A model generated the notes under the pieces. That model ran no database searches and was not told the DNA's origin. It saw nothing but the letters and a program-made list of their open reading frames with translations. From Paenibacillus durus ATCC 35681 (lineage in GTDB: Bacteria; Bacillota; Bacilli; Paenibacillales; Paenibacillaceae), in the NCBI RefSeq assembly GCF_000993825.1, contig NZ_CP011114.1:4154001-4218000 (forward strand): a DNA stretch of 64,000 bases. Direction: 5' to 3'. A program made the translations under genes and the position numbers. This document shows, in pieces, positions 17,813 to 26,925 of the stretch; positions within the stretch are counted from its first letter, which is position 1; every line of letters starts with the position of its first letter.

Positions 17813-18577
17813 AAAAGATATCCTCCTCTGGAAACTGAGATGTATACTACTTCCTTATGTTGTCATTCCTGGGCTCCGTTCATTCATATAATTAATTCGT
17901 GTGAACAGAAATGGATAGATTATCACAATTATTTCTTTGTATAAGACATGGGGTTTTGGTATGGCTGTGTGATATCACTGTCCTTTTTTCCGCTCCCTTT
18001 CCTCCCCATACCGTCTATCCCCCCAAGCATTTCGCCAAGAGGCTCCCAGCTAGGAAGGTTCGCCCGATTCCAAACACTCTGTTTTGGGTACATCATCAGG
18101 CTTCTCGGATCATTCATTTTGTTTTCGTAGACTCACCTTGCATTCAATCTGGATAATAATTATCTACTCTGAAATTCTACTCGTTATTCGTATGTGTGAG
18201 AAAGCAGAACTTTGGATTTCAAAATTGATAATCATTGGGTGTCATCTTCTGGAGCGTCATCAATCTTATAGCTGAATTTGTTTTTACTTCATTCAAAAAA
18301 TAAAGCCGTCCATAATGCAGGACGGCCCATGTTATCAAAATTGTAGTTTTAGTTATAGAACAAATCTTTATTGTAATGAATCAATAGGATCGTTCCAGAT
18401 CCACAATTAGTAAAATCTATATTTCCATTAGTGTTTTAAAAACTCCTATATTACCTCAATAAATGGAAGATAGCATGACCAACAACTCTCAATTTTCTCC
18501 AACACGGTTAAAATAAAACCGATCCAACAAAGTGACTTTTAATAAGTGAGATTAATTATCTTCGTCAAATAACCAAT
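17813..18577. other. AT-rich stretch without a convincing gene; one terminator
   Basis: Short frames occur on both strands but lack ribosome binding sites and recognisable features. The one clear element is the hairpin at 18305-18326 (GCCGTCC / GGACGGC), followed on the minus strand by TTTATTTTTT. It probably ends the transcript of the broken Xre gene. Confidence 0.5.
18305..18326 (-). terminator. Intrinsic terminator downstream of the Xre remnant
   Basis: A 7-base stem with an 8-base loop and a strong T-run on the minus strand. Its GCCGTCC core recurs in the hairpin at 18768-18799, so the two may be copies of one terminator. Confidence 0.65.
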
Positions 18578-18744
18578 TTAGGTCAAATTTCTTAATTCTT
18601 TAAGCGTTTCAGCTAATGGTTTGGCCTTTCCTGCTCAATTTCACTAAGCCTACCTTGAGAAATCCCTATTTTTTCTGCAAAAGCAATTTGGTTTAAATTG
18701 TATTTTAAGCGAACTGCTTTCACCTTATCTCCAATGGTTTCCAT
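18578..18744 (-). pseudogene. Cro/C1-type HTH regulator remnant with frameshift
   Basis: From ATG 18744, with GGGGTG upstream, the frame reads a helix-turn-helix of the Xre type: METIGDKVKAVRLKYNLNQ, then FAEKIGISQGRLSEIEQ. It stops at 18613. One base less in the frame count restores GKAKPLAETLKELRN and ends at 18578, exactly how such domains continue, so a base was probably lost after the IEQ codons. Even the restored protein has only about 55 residues. It lies between two similar terminators, next to a repeat array that may be a transposon end. Confidence 0.6.
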
Positions 18745-18767
18745 CAATTTCACCCCATTATAAAAAA

Positions 18768-18799
18768 ATGAGCCGTCCTGCAAATTCAGGACAGCTCAT
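18768..18799 (-). terminator. Intrinsic terminator, probably of the glmS transcript
   Basis: A 13-base imperfect stem (18768-18780 with 18787-18799) followed on the minus strand by seven T. It is the first strong terminator after the glmS stop, about 170 bases downstream and beyond the repeat array. Confidence 0.65.
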
Positions 18800-18813
18800 G
18801 ATGTCTGCATTTT

Positions 18814-18949
18814 GGTTCCAGACTTTTTTTACTGGTTCCACACTTTTTTATCACCAGACAGTTACACACTTTAAAGCTCAGTTACAAGCTTTATTTATTA
18901 GTTACATTATTTATTTTCCAGTTACAAAGTATATTTAACGAATTCAACA
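18814..18949. repeat. 20-base-periodic repeat array beside glmS; possible Tn7-like end
   Basis: AGTTACA starts at 18860, 18880, 18900 and 18920, exactly 20 bases apart. GGTTCCA starts at 18814 and 18834. Each is followed by a T-rich half, so the array has six related units in one orientation. On the minus strand the outer edge reads TGTTGAATTC, starting 21 bases after the glmS stop. Tn7-type transposons insert about 25 bases past glmS, begin with TGT, and carry several TnsB sites of about 20 bases. No tns genes and no opposite end were found in the window, so this would be a remnant. Confidence 0.45.
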
Positions 18950-18970
18950 ACTGTAATTAATCCCTTTCCC

Positions 18971-20803
18971 TTACTCCACCGTCACACTCTTCGCCAGGTT
19001 TCTTGGCTTATCGACATCATGGCCGAGGGCCAGGGAGGCGTAGTAAGCCAGCAATTGGAGGACGACCACGGACAGGGCCGGAGTCAGCATCGGCAAGGTC
19101 TTCGGAATGGCAAAGGCCTGGTCGACGGATTTTAGTAGGTCGGTGACATGCTCTTCATGCGTGATCGCCAGCACGTCAGCGCCGCGGGCTTTCACTTCCT
19201 TGATATTGCTGACGGTCTTCTCCAGAACGGATTCCTGGGTCGCCACAGCGATAACCGGAACGCCTTCCTCGATCAATGCCAGCGTTCCGTGCTTTAATTC
19301 ACCTGCCGCATAGGCTTCGGAATGAATGTAAGAGATCTCTTTAAGCTTGAGCGAGCCTTCCTGGGCAACTGCGTAGTCCACACCGCGGCCAAGGTAGAAC
19401 AAGTGATCATGCTTCGCGATTTGCTCGGCATATGCTTTGATGGCGTCTTTCTTCTCCAGGATGGCTTCCACCTGCTCCGGCAATGACTGCATAGCCGCCA
19501 AAATGTGCGCTATTTCCGCTTCGGACTGCGTACCGCGCACTTCAGCCAGGTACAGAGCTAACAAGCCGAAGGCGATAATCTGTGAAGTGTACGCTTTAGT
19601 TGAAGCTACAGCGATTTCCGGTCCCGCCAGGGTTACGAGCACATCATCCGCTTCGCGGGCAATGGAGCTGCCGACTACGTTCGTTATCGCAAGCACATGA
19701 GCGCCATTAGCGTGACCTTCGCGCAGGGCTGCCAGCGTATCCGCCGTTTCACCCGATTGGCTGACTACGATAACCAGCGTCTCCGGCGATACGATCGGGG
19801 AACGATAACGGTATTCCGATGCGATATCATTCTCAACCGGAATGCGGACCAGTGATTCGATCAGATTTCGTCCGACGAGTCCGGCGTTATACGCGGTGCC
19901 GCAGGCTACGATCTGAATGTTCTTGATGTTCTTGATTTGCTCATTTGTAAGCTTCAGCTCCGGCAGAATCACCTTGGTTCCTTCGGGGCTCATACGGCCG
20001 AGCATTGTATCGCGGTAAGCCTTCGGCTGTTCATAAATTTCTTTCAGCATGAAATGCTCAAATCCGCCTTTTTCCGCGGTTACGGCATCCCAATCGACAG
20101 TAATCATTTCCCGAGAAATAAAATTCCCCTCGATGGTCATCAATTCGACAGCATCTCTTGTAAGTACGGCCATTTCGCCGTCGTTCAAAATATATACGTT
20201 ACGGGTGTATTCTAGCAGAGCCGGAATATCGGACCCGATAAAGTTCTCTCCTTCGCCAAGACCGATAATGAGCGGGCTTGCCTGACGTACAGCAACCAGT
20301 TTATCCGGTTCGTATTCGGTCAGAACTCCCAGCGCAAACGCGCCGCGCATGAATTTGATCGCTTTTTGCACAGCTTTGACGATATCGCCTTCATACTCGC
20401 GCGCGATGAGGTGTGAAATGACCTCAGTGTCGGTTTCGGAAGAAAACTGGCATCCTCCGGCCATCAGTTCCTCTTTCAGTTCCAGATAATTCTCGACAAT
20501 GCCGTTATGAACGACCGAGAATTTATGGCTCTCATCCGTATGCGGATGGGAATTGGCATCCGACGGCTTGCCGTGCGTCGCCCAACGAGTATGACCGATG
20601 CCGGCGCTGCCGACAAGCGGAGAATCCTCCAGTTTAGACTCCAGGTTTGCCAAACGGCCAAGTGCCTTCACGATTTGCAGACCGTCTTTGGTGAACACAG
20701 CAATGCCTGCTGAATCATACCCCCGGTACTCCAGCTTTTTCAAGCCCTCGACCAAGATTCCCTGAGAATTCTGATTGCCGATATATCCCACGATACCACA
20801 CAT
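18971..20803 (-). CDS. glmS: Glutamine-fructose-6-phosphate aminotransferase (isomerizing)
   Basis: A 610-residue enzyme that makes glucosamine-6-phosphate from fructose-6-phosphate and glutamine, the first step toward UDP-GlcNAc for peptidoglycan. The N-terminal nucleophile is Cys2 (MCGIVGYIGN). The glutaminase domain fills about residues 1-240, and two SIS domains follow with SQSGETADT near residue 350. It ends in NLAKSVTVE, the conserved C-terminus. GGAGG lies ahead of the ATG. The leader contains the GlcN6P-sensing ribozyme, so expression falls when product accumulates. It ends the sigW-to-glmS gene series. Confidence 0.97.
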   Translation of the reverse strand: MCGIVGYIGNQNSQGILVEGLKKLEYRGYDSAGIAVFTKDGLQIVKALGRLANLESKLEDSPLVGSAGIGHTRWATHGKPSDANSHPHTDESHKFSVVHNGIVENYLELKEELMAGGCQFSSETDTEVISHLIAREYEGDIVKAVQKAIKFMRGAFALGVLTEYEPDKLVAVRQASPLIIGLGEGENFIGSDIPALLEYTRNVYILNDGEMAVLTRDAVELMTIEGNFISREMITVDWDAVTAEKGGFEHFMLKEIYEQPKAYRDTMLGRMSPEGTKVILPELKLTNEQIKNIKNIQIVACGTAYNAGLVGRNLIESLVRIPVENDIASEYRYRSPIVSPETLVIVVSQSGETADTLAALREGHANGAHVLAITNVVGSSIAREADDVLVTLAGPEIAVASTKAYTSQIIAFGLLALYLAEVRGTQSEAEIAHILAAMQSLPEQVEAILEKKDAIKAYAEQIAKHDHLFYLGRGVDYAVAQEGSLKLKEISYIHSEAYAAGELKHGTLALIEEGVPVIAVATQESVLEKTVSNIKEVKARGADVLAITHEEHVTDLLKSVDQAFAIPKTLPMLTPALSVVVLQLLAYYASLALGHDVDKPRNLAKSVTVE

Positions 20804-20989
20804 AAATAATTTCCTCCGTCCATTGGATTATAATTTAGGCGGCATGAGGAAAGAAACGTGCTTGTGCGGCATGCTTGAGAAAAAGCAAATATTCTGTTGT
20901 CCGATTCTCAACAAAATAACCTGTCACATTGACTTATTTCAGGAAATGCACAGTCTTTTCCTCTGCCACGAGCAGATTTGTTCCGTTCC

Positions 20990-21235
20990 TTATTAGATGC
21001 ACACCCATGAATAAGTTCTTTTTGAGTTGCGCCCACAAAGACGTTGTCTGAACGGTTGCCCTGTTCGATTTCCGTTTCTGTTTACGGCTCTGGCGCTTCA
21101 CCGGGAGGTCCCCGCCGAACATTTCGAACACCTCCACCTCGTCAGCTTGAGTTTGCCGTGATCGGGATCAGCTCTGGCCTATATAGGCGTAAATAACTGT
21201 TCCTTCTCCCCCACGCAGGTTCAAGCTCTGGCGCT
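20990..21235 (-). ncRNA. glmS ribozyme riboswitch
   Basis: Read on the minus strand, the leader contains AGCGCCAGAGCTTGA, with the expected self-cleavage between A21235 and G21234. About 80 bases later comes GACGAGGTGGAGGTG, then TCGAAATGTTCGGCGGGGAC, the conserved catalytic core with P2-P3 and the pseudoknot. The P4 region follows toward 20,990; the 3' boundary is approximate. Glucosamine-6-phosphate acts as a coenzyme for cleavage, and the cleaved mRNA is degraded, giving feedback control of glmS. Confidence 0.92.
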
Positions 21236-21290
21236 TATAATGCGTAACCTCACGACCCCCGCTTTCCTTCTTGAATAATGAATATAGTCT

Positions 21291-21319
21291 ATTATATGCA
21301 GGCTAATGCACTTTTGCAA
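21291..21319 (-). promoter_or_regulatory. Sigma-A-type promoter of glmS
   Basis: On the minus strand TTGCAA (21314-21319) and TATAAT (21291-21296) are separated by 17 bases. The expected transcript start lies about 50 bases before the ribozyme cleavage site, which gives the short 5' leader such ribozymes need. It lies after the glmM terminator, so glmS has its own transcript. Confidence 0.75.
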
Positions 21320-21373
21320 ATGAATTAACCAATCAGCCATAATGAAGATTCCGATGAAATTTACAGAAAAATC

Positions 21374-21403
21374 CGCCTCTGCACAATGTATGCCGCAAAG
21401 GCG
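21374..21403 (-). terminator. Intrinsic terminator of glmM
   Basis: A 9-base stem, CGCCTCTGC with GCAAAGGCG and one mismatch pair, followed on the minus strand by ATTTTTC. It lies about 80 bases past the glmM stop and upstream of the glmS promoter. Confidence 0.7.
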
Positions 21404-21481
21404 AATTTAATTATACAAAGTCGTTGTTGGCAAAAATCTCTAATCAAACGCTGCCTCAATTCACCCGTTCATAGGCCGGTA

Positions 21482-22822
21482 TTATACCAGCTCTCGCTGC
21501 ACAACTTCCACGATCTGTCCCACAAACAGATCCAGATCTTCCTTGACCGGGCCTTCCGCCATCACACGAATCAGCGGCTCGGTTCCAGACGGACGAACAA
21601 GCACTCGGCCGTTACTGCCCAGCTTGTCTTCGATCTCCATGATCGCCGCTTCAATGGCGGAATTATTCGGATAATTTCTCTTATCCTGCACGCGCACATT
21701 GACAAGAACCTGAGGGTATTTAGTCATCATTGACTTCAACTCGCTGAGCTTTTTGCCCGAAGCCACCAATGTATCCACCAACTGAATGGCAGTCAAAATA
21801 CCGTCGCCGGTAGTATTATAGTCGAGAAAAATAACATGGCCCGACTGCTCGCCGCCCAGATTGTAGCCGCCGCGGCGCATTTCTTCCATAACGTAGCGGT
21901 CACCCACCGCCGTCTTCGCCGTCTTGAGGGACAGCTTCTCAGCAGCCTTGTAAAAGCCGATGTTGCTCATCACCGTCGAAACGATCGTTCCATCCTTCAG
22001 CTTGCCCGCACGGTTCATCGCGTCGCCGCAAATGCACAGAATATAGTCGCCGTCTACTTCTTCGCCCCGGTCGTCAATAGCGATCAGGCGGTCGGCATCG
22101 CCATCAAAGGCAAGTCCCAAATCCGCGCCTAGACGCAGCATTTCCTCGCGCAATTTCTGGGGATGCGTGGAGCCGAAGCCGTCATTAATATTCAGACCGT
22201 CCGGTTCCGCACCGATCGCAATCACTTCGGCGCCAAGCTCCCGGAACAGCTTCGGAGCCAGTTCGTATGCCGCGCCGTGCGCGCAGTCCAGCACAACCTT
22301 AAGCCCCTTGAAGCTGTGCGAAACAGTCGTCTTTAAGTAATCTAAATAAACATATTTGGACTCCAAATCCTCTCTCACTGTTCCGAGACCCGAGCCTACA
22401 GGCCGCGGGAGCTCATCGGTCTCGGCGTCCATCAATTCTTCGATGCGCAGCTCCGTCTCATCCGACAGTTTAAAGCCATCGCCGCCGAAGAACTTAATTC
22501 CGTTATCCTCCACCGGATTATGAGAAGCGGAAATCATAACGCCCGCATCAGCCTTCAAGAGGCGCGTAATATAGGCAACGGCAGGCGTCGTCACAACGCC
22601 AAGGCGGATAACCTCCGCACCGATTGACAGCATACCGGCTACGAGCGCCGACTCGAGCAGCGGACCCGAGATCCGCGTATCCATTCCGATAACCACCTTA
22701 GGCTTCTCCACGTTGGCGGTAAGCACATATCCTCCGCAGCGGCCAATGCTGTAGGCCATCTCTGCTGTCAATTCACGATTGGCGACTCCGCGCACACCGT
22801 CAGTTCCAAAATACTTTCCCAT
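21482..22822 (-). CDS. glmM: Phosphoglucosamine mutase
   Basis: A 446-residue enzyme that converts glucosamine-6-phosphate to glucosamine-1-phosphate. The active phosphoserine is in [15 protein letters not shown] near residue 100, the Mg loop is [13 protein letters not shown] near 240, and [12 protein letters not shown] near 405 binds the phosphate. The start at 22822 has AAAAGGAG upstream and gives the conserved [12 protein letters not shown]; a longer in-frame start lacks such a site. It follows cdaR by 91 bases in the conserved cdaA-cdaR-glmM order, where GlmM is known to bind and inhibit CdaA in other Firmicutes. Confidence 0.97.
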   Translation of the reverse strand: MGKYFGTDGVRGVANRELTAEMAYSIGRCGGYVLTANVEKPKVVIGMDTRISGPLLESALVAGMLSIGAEVIRLGVVTTPAVAYITRLLKADAGVMISASHNPVEDNGIKFFGGDGFKLSDETELRIEELMDAETDELPRPVGSGLGTVREDLESKYVYLDYLKTTVSHSFKGLKVVLDCAHGAAYELAPKLFRELGAEVIAIGAEPDGLNINDGFGSTHPQKLREEMLRLGADLGLAFDGDADRLIAIDDRGEEVDGDYILCICGDAMNRAGKLKDGTIVSTVMSNIGFYKAAEKLSLKTAKTAVGDRYVMEEMRRGGYNLGGEQSGHVIFLDYNTTGDGILTAIQLVDTLVASGKKLSELKSMMTKYPQVLVNVRVQDKRNYPNNSAIEAAIMEIEDKLGSNGRVLVRPSGTEPLIRVMAEGPVKEDLDLFVGQIVEVVQRELV

Positions 22823-22913
22823 TTCTTTTCTCCTTTTGCTATGCTGCTGCAGCTTAATATTCATACTATATGATTTCGGGTTTCTCTGTGTTCTAGCACA
22901 CTAAATCAGGGCT

Positions 22914-24338
22914 TTACTGCGCTGGCGGCTCGCTAACTCCGCTTGGACTATCGCCGCCATCCGGCGAAGCAGTCGGTGTCGGTTCCTCCGAGACCCCATT
23001 ATCGGCGCTCGCAGCCGGTTCATCCACGCTTCCGCCGCCGGATACAGGCTCCGTACTCGGTTCCGGTGTAGCTGTAGGCCCGATGACCGGAGTGGCTGAT
23101 GGAGAAGCCGAGGAAGCTGGATTGTACAGTTGAACGGTCACTGTCGTCCTTGAATTATTGCTCAGCTCAATAAAGCTCGGAAGCGATACTTGCAACGGCA
23201 CCACGTGGTTCCCCGCGCTAAGACCGCTTAAATCCGCGACCGCTTTAATATCGTCCTTATTCAACTGGTTCAACAGTGAGCGTGCCCCGGACAGCGTAAG
23301 GGAAATAGTTCTCTCCGCAGGACTTGTAACCGAAGCCGATAGTCCGCTTCGTACTCCCTCCAGCGTTATGGGAATATTCTGTAACGTCCGTTCCGCCATT
23401 TCAGATGCCACAACCGTGACATTGACGGATTTCGGAGCGATATCCTGGATGCCGTCCGGAGGCTTCAGATCCAGCTTGAGCGTTGACGTTCCGGCGCCAA
23501 TGGAACTAAGATCAATTGTGGCTTCATATGAAGCCACAGACGCCAGCGCAGCTTCCTGCCCATAGATTACAACCTTGTCCACCTCCGGCGTTACCTTTGA
23601 CAGCACAAGCGAATCCGGCAGGTTGCCGGTATATCCGATTTTCAGTGGTACGCTTTTGTAGGGAAGCGTGACCGGAATTTCTACAGACACAGATGCAGGC
23701 TCAATCACCGCATCTTTAATCTCTTTGCCGTTTGCGTCGTAGGCCGCAAGCTTCATCCTTTTTTCCGTCACGGTCTCATTCTCGCCATTCAGTTCAATCG
23801 TTCCCTGAACCTTCGCCATACGGGCCATCTCGCCCGCAGCAAGCGTAACCTTGACCGCCCCGGGCTCTGCCACCGGTGTTCCGAGCTGATAGCCTTGCGC
23901 AGGCGTCCCTTTGGCGACAACCGTTACAGGAAATGATTTTGTGACCCGCTGTTCAATATGGACATGAACTTCCTTAGGGGTAATTGAAATCAGCTCCACC
24001 CCGCGAGGGAGCGAGTATTTCAGCGGTATTTCACTCGTTCCCGGCTCCGCTTTGCTCAAATCGATCGTTACTTTATAAGCGTCGGAGAACATATAGGTGA
24101 TATCGCTTCTTTTCCCCATGACTTCCATCCGCACGCTATCCGCGTCCATGGAATATTCATATTTATCATTATCCTGCCCCGTCATCTGAATAGGGATGTT
24201 CTCGATGATCTTCGATTCCAGACGGGCGGTCGACTGAGCGGTAGGGGCACTGTCAATATGGACCATCGCCCACAGAATGATGCTAAAGGCAAGAGCAAGA
24301 ATCTTGTTGAAATTGTTGTTGTTCATCCATTTATCCAT
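22914..24338 (-). CDS. cdaR: CdaR, YbbR-domain regulator of diadenylate cyclase
   Basis: A 474-residue membrane-anchored protein. One N-terminal helix (residues 11-28) is followed by extracytoplasmic YbbR-type domains, seen as repeated units with FPVTVVAKGTPAQGY and KVVIYGQEAAL. The last 70 residues are a Pro/Thr/Ser-rich tail, longer than in Bacillus and probably flexible. It overlaps the 3' end of cdaA by eight bases, so translation is coupled. CdaR binds CdaA and adjusts c-di-AMP synthesis in response to the cell surface. Confidence 0.93.
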   Translation of the reverse strand: MDKWMNNNNFNKILALAFSIILWAMVHIDSAPTAQSTARLESKIIENIPIQMTGQDNDKYEYSMDADSVRMEVMGKRSDITYMFSDAYKVTIDLSKAEPGTSEIPLKYSLPRGVELISITPKEVHVHIEQRVTKSFPVTVVAKGTPAQGYQLGTPVAEPGAVKVTLAAGEMARMAKVQGTIELNGENETVTEKRMKLAAYDANGKEIKDAVIEPASVSVEIPVTLPYKSVPLKIGYTGNLPDSLVLSKVTPEVDKVVIYGQEAALASVASYEATIDLSSIGAGTSTLKLDLKPPDGIQDIAPKSVNVTVVASEMAERTLQNIPITLEGVRSGLSASVTSPAERTISLTLSGARSLLNQLNKDDIKAVADLSGLSAGNHVVPLQVSLPSFIELSNNSRTTVTVQLYNPASSASPSATPVIGPTATPEPSTEPVSGGGSVDEPAASADNGVSEEPTPTASPDGGDSPSGVSEPPAQ

Positions 24339-25164
24339 TCGTCCCGCCGCCCCCCTTCCATTTCCAGAAGACGTTGCGCTTATCCGAGAGAGCCGAATGG
24401 GTTCGCAGCTCTTCGTAAAGCTTGGAAATCAGCGACTCTTCTTTAATGTCCCTAACCACCTGGCCGTTGATCGCTAGTGAAATCTGGCCTGTCTCCTCCG
24501 AGACGATGACGGACACCGCGTCCGTCACTTCGGTAATTCCAATGCCCGCACGGTGCCGGGTTCCGAGCTCTTTGCTGATAAACGGATTCTCGGACAAGGG
24601 CAGGTAACAGGCGGCCGCCGCAATCTGATTGCTCTGCATAATAAGCGCGCCGTCATGCAGCGGTGTGTTGGGTATAAAAATATTGATCAGCAGCTCGGAA
24701 CTTACGATGGAGTTCATCTGAATTCCGGATTCTTTATATTCATTAAGGCCCGTTGCCCGCTCGAAAACAATTAATGCCCCAATTCTTCTGCGTGCTAAAT
24801 AATTTACGGCTTTAATCACTTCGCCGATTAATTTGCTCACTTCCTCATCGTTCTCCGCCGCCCGGCCAAAGAACTTTCCCCTTCCCAGCTGTTCCAGACC
24901 GCGCCGCAGCTCCGGCTGAAAGATAATAAATACAGCCAGCACACCGAAGGTGAACATTTGATTCATCAGCCATTTCAGCGTATACAGATCAAACAGCGTG
25001 CTGAACGCCCAGATGACAATGAGTACCAGAATCCCTTTCAGGAGCTGAATCGCACGGGTGCCGCGAACCATGTTGAGCACTTTATATATAATATAACTGA
25101 CGATCAGTATATCGATAATATCTTTAATAGAATCTTTCCAGGTAAGGTCCGTAAAATAACTCAT
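24331..25164 (-). CDS. cdaA: Diadenylate cyclase CdaA
   Basis: A 277-residue enzyme that joins two ATP into cyclic di-AMP. Three membrane helices occupy about residues 10-80. The DAC domain follows with the catalytic motifs DGA in TPLHDGALIMQ and RHR in GTRHRAGIGITE near residues 170-205. It is first in the cdaA-cdaR-glmM series. The second messenger controls potassium and osmolyte uptake and wall homeostasis. The start is the only good one, with GGGGG upstream at longer spacing. Confidence 0.96.
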   Translation of the reverse strand: MSYFTDLTWKDSIKDIIDILIVSYIIYKVLNMVRGTRAIQLLKGILVLIVIWAFSTLFDLYTLKWLMNQMFTFGVLAVFIIFQPELRRGLEQLGRGKFFGRAAENDEEVSKLIGEVIKAVNYLARRRIGALIVFERATGLNEYKESGIQMNSIVSSELLINIFIPNTPLHDGALIMQSNQIAAAACYLPLSENPFISKELGTRHRAGIGITEVTDAVSVIVSEETGQISLAINGQVVRDIKEESLISKLYEELRTHSALSDKRNVFWKWKGGGGTNG

Positions 25165-25361
25165 TGCAATAAAACCCCCGTCAGTTCATATTAGCTGGGT
25201 TTATGTAAATTATCTGTTAATTCTGTAATACATCTAGGTTATAACGTTCACGCCCATGTTGCAAGTTTACGCTAAAACAGGCCGAATAACCCGCGATTTA
25301 TCAGAAAAAATTCGGAGTTTCACGCACAGTTTCAACTTTATGGGATAAACACACTAAAAAA

Positions 25362-25390
25362 GCGCCGTCTTTTCCGAGAAAAAGAGGCGC
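25362..25390 (-). terminator. Intrinsic terminator after rsiW
   Basis: A stem of about 12 bases (GCGCC at 25362 with GGCGC at 25386-25390) followed on the minus strand by six T. It separates the sigW-rsiW unit from cdaA, so cdaA probably has its own promoter in 25,165-25,360. Confidence 0.7.
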
Positions 25391-25422
25391 GGCAGTCCGT
25401 CATGTCCAGGCCGCCTTTCGTA

Positions 25423-26037
25423 TTAGCGGTAGGCAACGTCGGAGAACATATTGGTGACTTTATACCAGAACCAGCTTAATGCCTGGTCGATGCTTTTGAC
25501 TTGCCCCGAAATGTGGGCGGTCGATGCCTGGTACAGTGAACCGTCAATAACGGTCACATTCCCGTTCACTTCCCCGTACACTTGAGTCTTACCGTTCTCT
25601 ACCGTAAGGTCGCCGGAAACCCGTTTGCCAGAAGGAACGGTAACGGTATCTCCCTTGATCACTACCTGATCGAGATCAGAGCCTTTCACGACAAGCTGTC
25701 CATCCTGTTTCCACAAGGTGACAGAGCTCATCAGCATAACCAGCAGAAACACCGAGGCCGCGGTAAGCGCGGGATGCTTCTTTATCCAGGCAATAAACCG
25801 TCTTTCCTTCTTGGAAGGCGGCAGCGAGCCCATAATGCGTCCCACAAGTTCATCGGAAACAACGGGACTCTGGTGCATAAGGGAAAAAAGCAGCATATCC
25901 GTTTGTTCCAATTCCTTGAATTTCGCTCGGCAGTCCGGACAGGATAGAAGATGCTCCTTCAAGTCCCGCTGCTGCTGTCCGGGCAAGTCGTCATCCAAGT
26001 AATCATGCATCATAGAGACGGCCAGTTTGCATTCCAT
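25423..26037 (-). CDS. rsiW: Anti-sigma-W factor, zinc-finger membrane protein
   Basis: A 204-residue protein. The N-terminal zinc-binding anti-sigma domain has His in MMHDYLDD and two Cys in LLSCPDCR. A single membrane helix spans about residues 88-106. The outer domain contains PSGKRVSGDLTVENGKTQ and VNGNVTVIDG, bactofilin-like beta-repeats. The ATG at 26037 has AAAGGAT at good distance; one six codons earlier does not. It should hold SigW inactive at the membrane until regulated proteolysis releases it. Confidence 0.85.
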   Translation of the reverse strand: MECKLAVSMMHDYLDDDLPGQQQRDLKEHLLSCPDCRAKFKELEQTDMLLFSLMHQSPVVSDELVGRIMGSLPPSKKERRFIAWIKKHPALTAASVFLLVMLMSSVTLWKQDGQLVVKGSDLDQVVIKGDTVTVPSGKRVSGDLTVENGKTQVYGEVNGNVTVIDGSLYQASTAHISGQVKSIDQALSWFWYKVTNMFSDVAYR

Positions 26038-26153
26038 AGGAGCCAATCCTTTCATCAGTGCTATTTAATTCCCCAACAAAATCGGGTACACAACGCTTGC
26101 TAAATTACATACGTGCCAAGTCAACATGCGTTTCACAAAAATAATCGGTTTCT

Positions 26154-26720
26154 TTATAATCTCGGGCCCAATTTTTTGCGCAAAAATTCCCGGCCCCTAT
26201 GTACCCGGGTCTTAATCGTCGTAACGGGCATATTCAGCACATCGCTGATTTCCTGAAGCGACAAATCCTGCAAATACCTTAAGATCATGACCGAGCGGTA
26301 TTTCACAGGCAGTTCGTCAATCGCCTGATAGATCGTTCTCTGCGTCTCGGAGAGAAGGAGCTCGCTTTCGGGCGTTACATTGTCGCTTGGAATAAGAGAA
26401 TAGCCGTCAGTTCCCTCCTGATCGCTAAGTTCAGCATCCAGCGAATACGTCGGCCTGCGCTTGCGCAAGCGGTCGATGCAAAGATTGGTCGCAATCCGGT
26501 AAATCCATGTCGAAAATTTCTGGTTATCGTCGTATCGGTCCAGATTCCGGTAGACGCGCAAAAACGTCTCCTGGACAATATCCTCCGCTTCATGGCGGTT
26601 ATTCAGCATCCGGTAGCCCAGATGATAGATTCTGTCTTTATATAATTCGACAAGTTCGGCAAATGCTCTTTGGTCGCCCTTTAAGGCGAGCTTTGTCAAC
26701 CTGCCTTCCAAATTCTCCAC
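26154..26720 (-). CDS. sigW: RNA polymerase ECF sigma factor SigW
   Basis: A 188-residue group IV sigma factor. Region 2 includes LGYRMLNNRHEAEDIVQETFLRVYRN and FSTWIYRIATNLCIDRLRKR; region 4 includes LPVKYRSVMILRYLQDLSLQEISDVL with TTIKTRVHRGREFL as the recognition helix. The start is a GTG with GGGGAG upstream. The position before rsiW, cdaA, cdaR and glmM matches B. subtilis. It would drive genes that protect against detergents, antimicrobial peptides and wall-active agents. I did not find a convincing autoregulatory ECF promoter upstream. Confidence 0.93.
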   Translation of the reverse strand: MENLEGRLTKLALKGDQRAFAELVELYKDRIYHLGYRMLNNRHEAEDIVQETFLRVYRNLDRYDDNQKFSTWIYRIATNLCIDRLRKRRPTYSLDAELSDQEGTDGYSLIPSDNVTPESELLLSETQRTIYQAIDELPVKYRSVMILRYLQDLSLQEISDVLNMPVTTIKTRVHRGREFLRKKLGPRL

Positions 26721-26861
26721 CAGTTAACTCCCCCAGACTTGCCGCCCTTGGTATGTCATAATCCACTATATTCACGGTACAAGCATTTAAATCGTAATTC
26801 AACAACGGTTAAAAATCAAGGCTTTATCTCAGCATTTCCAGGTTTAGGCAGTATGCAAAAA

Positions 26862-26892
26862 AGCCTGTCTTCCACGCAAGGGAAGACAGGCT
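26862..26892 (-). terminator. Intrinsic terminator of ppc
   Basis: A perfect 12-base stem (AGCCTGTCTTCC / GGAAGACAGGCT) with a 7-base loop, followed on the minus strand by six T. It lies about 35 bases past the ppc stop. Confidence 0.85.
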
Positions 26893-26925
26893 GGAATCAT
26901 TTAAGAAATGAACCGGACCCCGGTA

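Noticed and set aside
17929-18117. 62-codon minus-strand frame in the AT-rich stretch before glmS
   Set aside because: No ribosome binding site, no terminator and no recognisable family; the opposite strand is open over the same bases.
17454-18813. Opposite end of the possible Tn7-like element
   Set aside because: No TGTAACT or TGGAACC series in inverted orientation was seen; a single TGTAACG near 17,632 is not an array.
26740-26820. ECF-type autoregulatory promoter before sigW
   Set aside because: TGAATT and CGTGAA are present but the 19-base spacing and weak boxes do not fit a SigW promoter.
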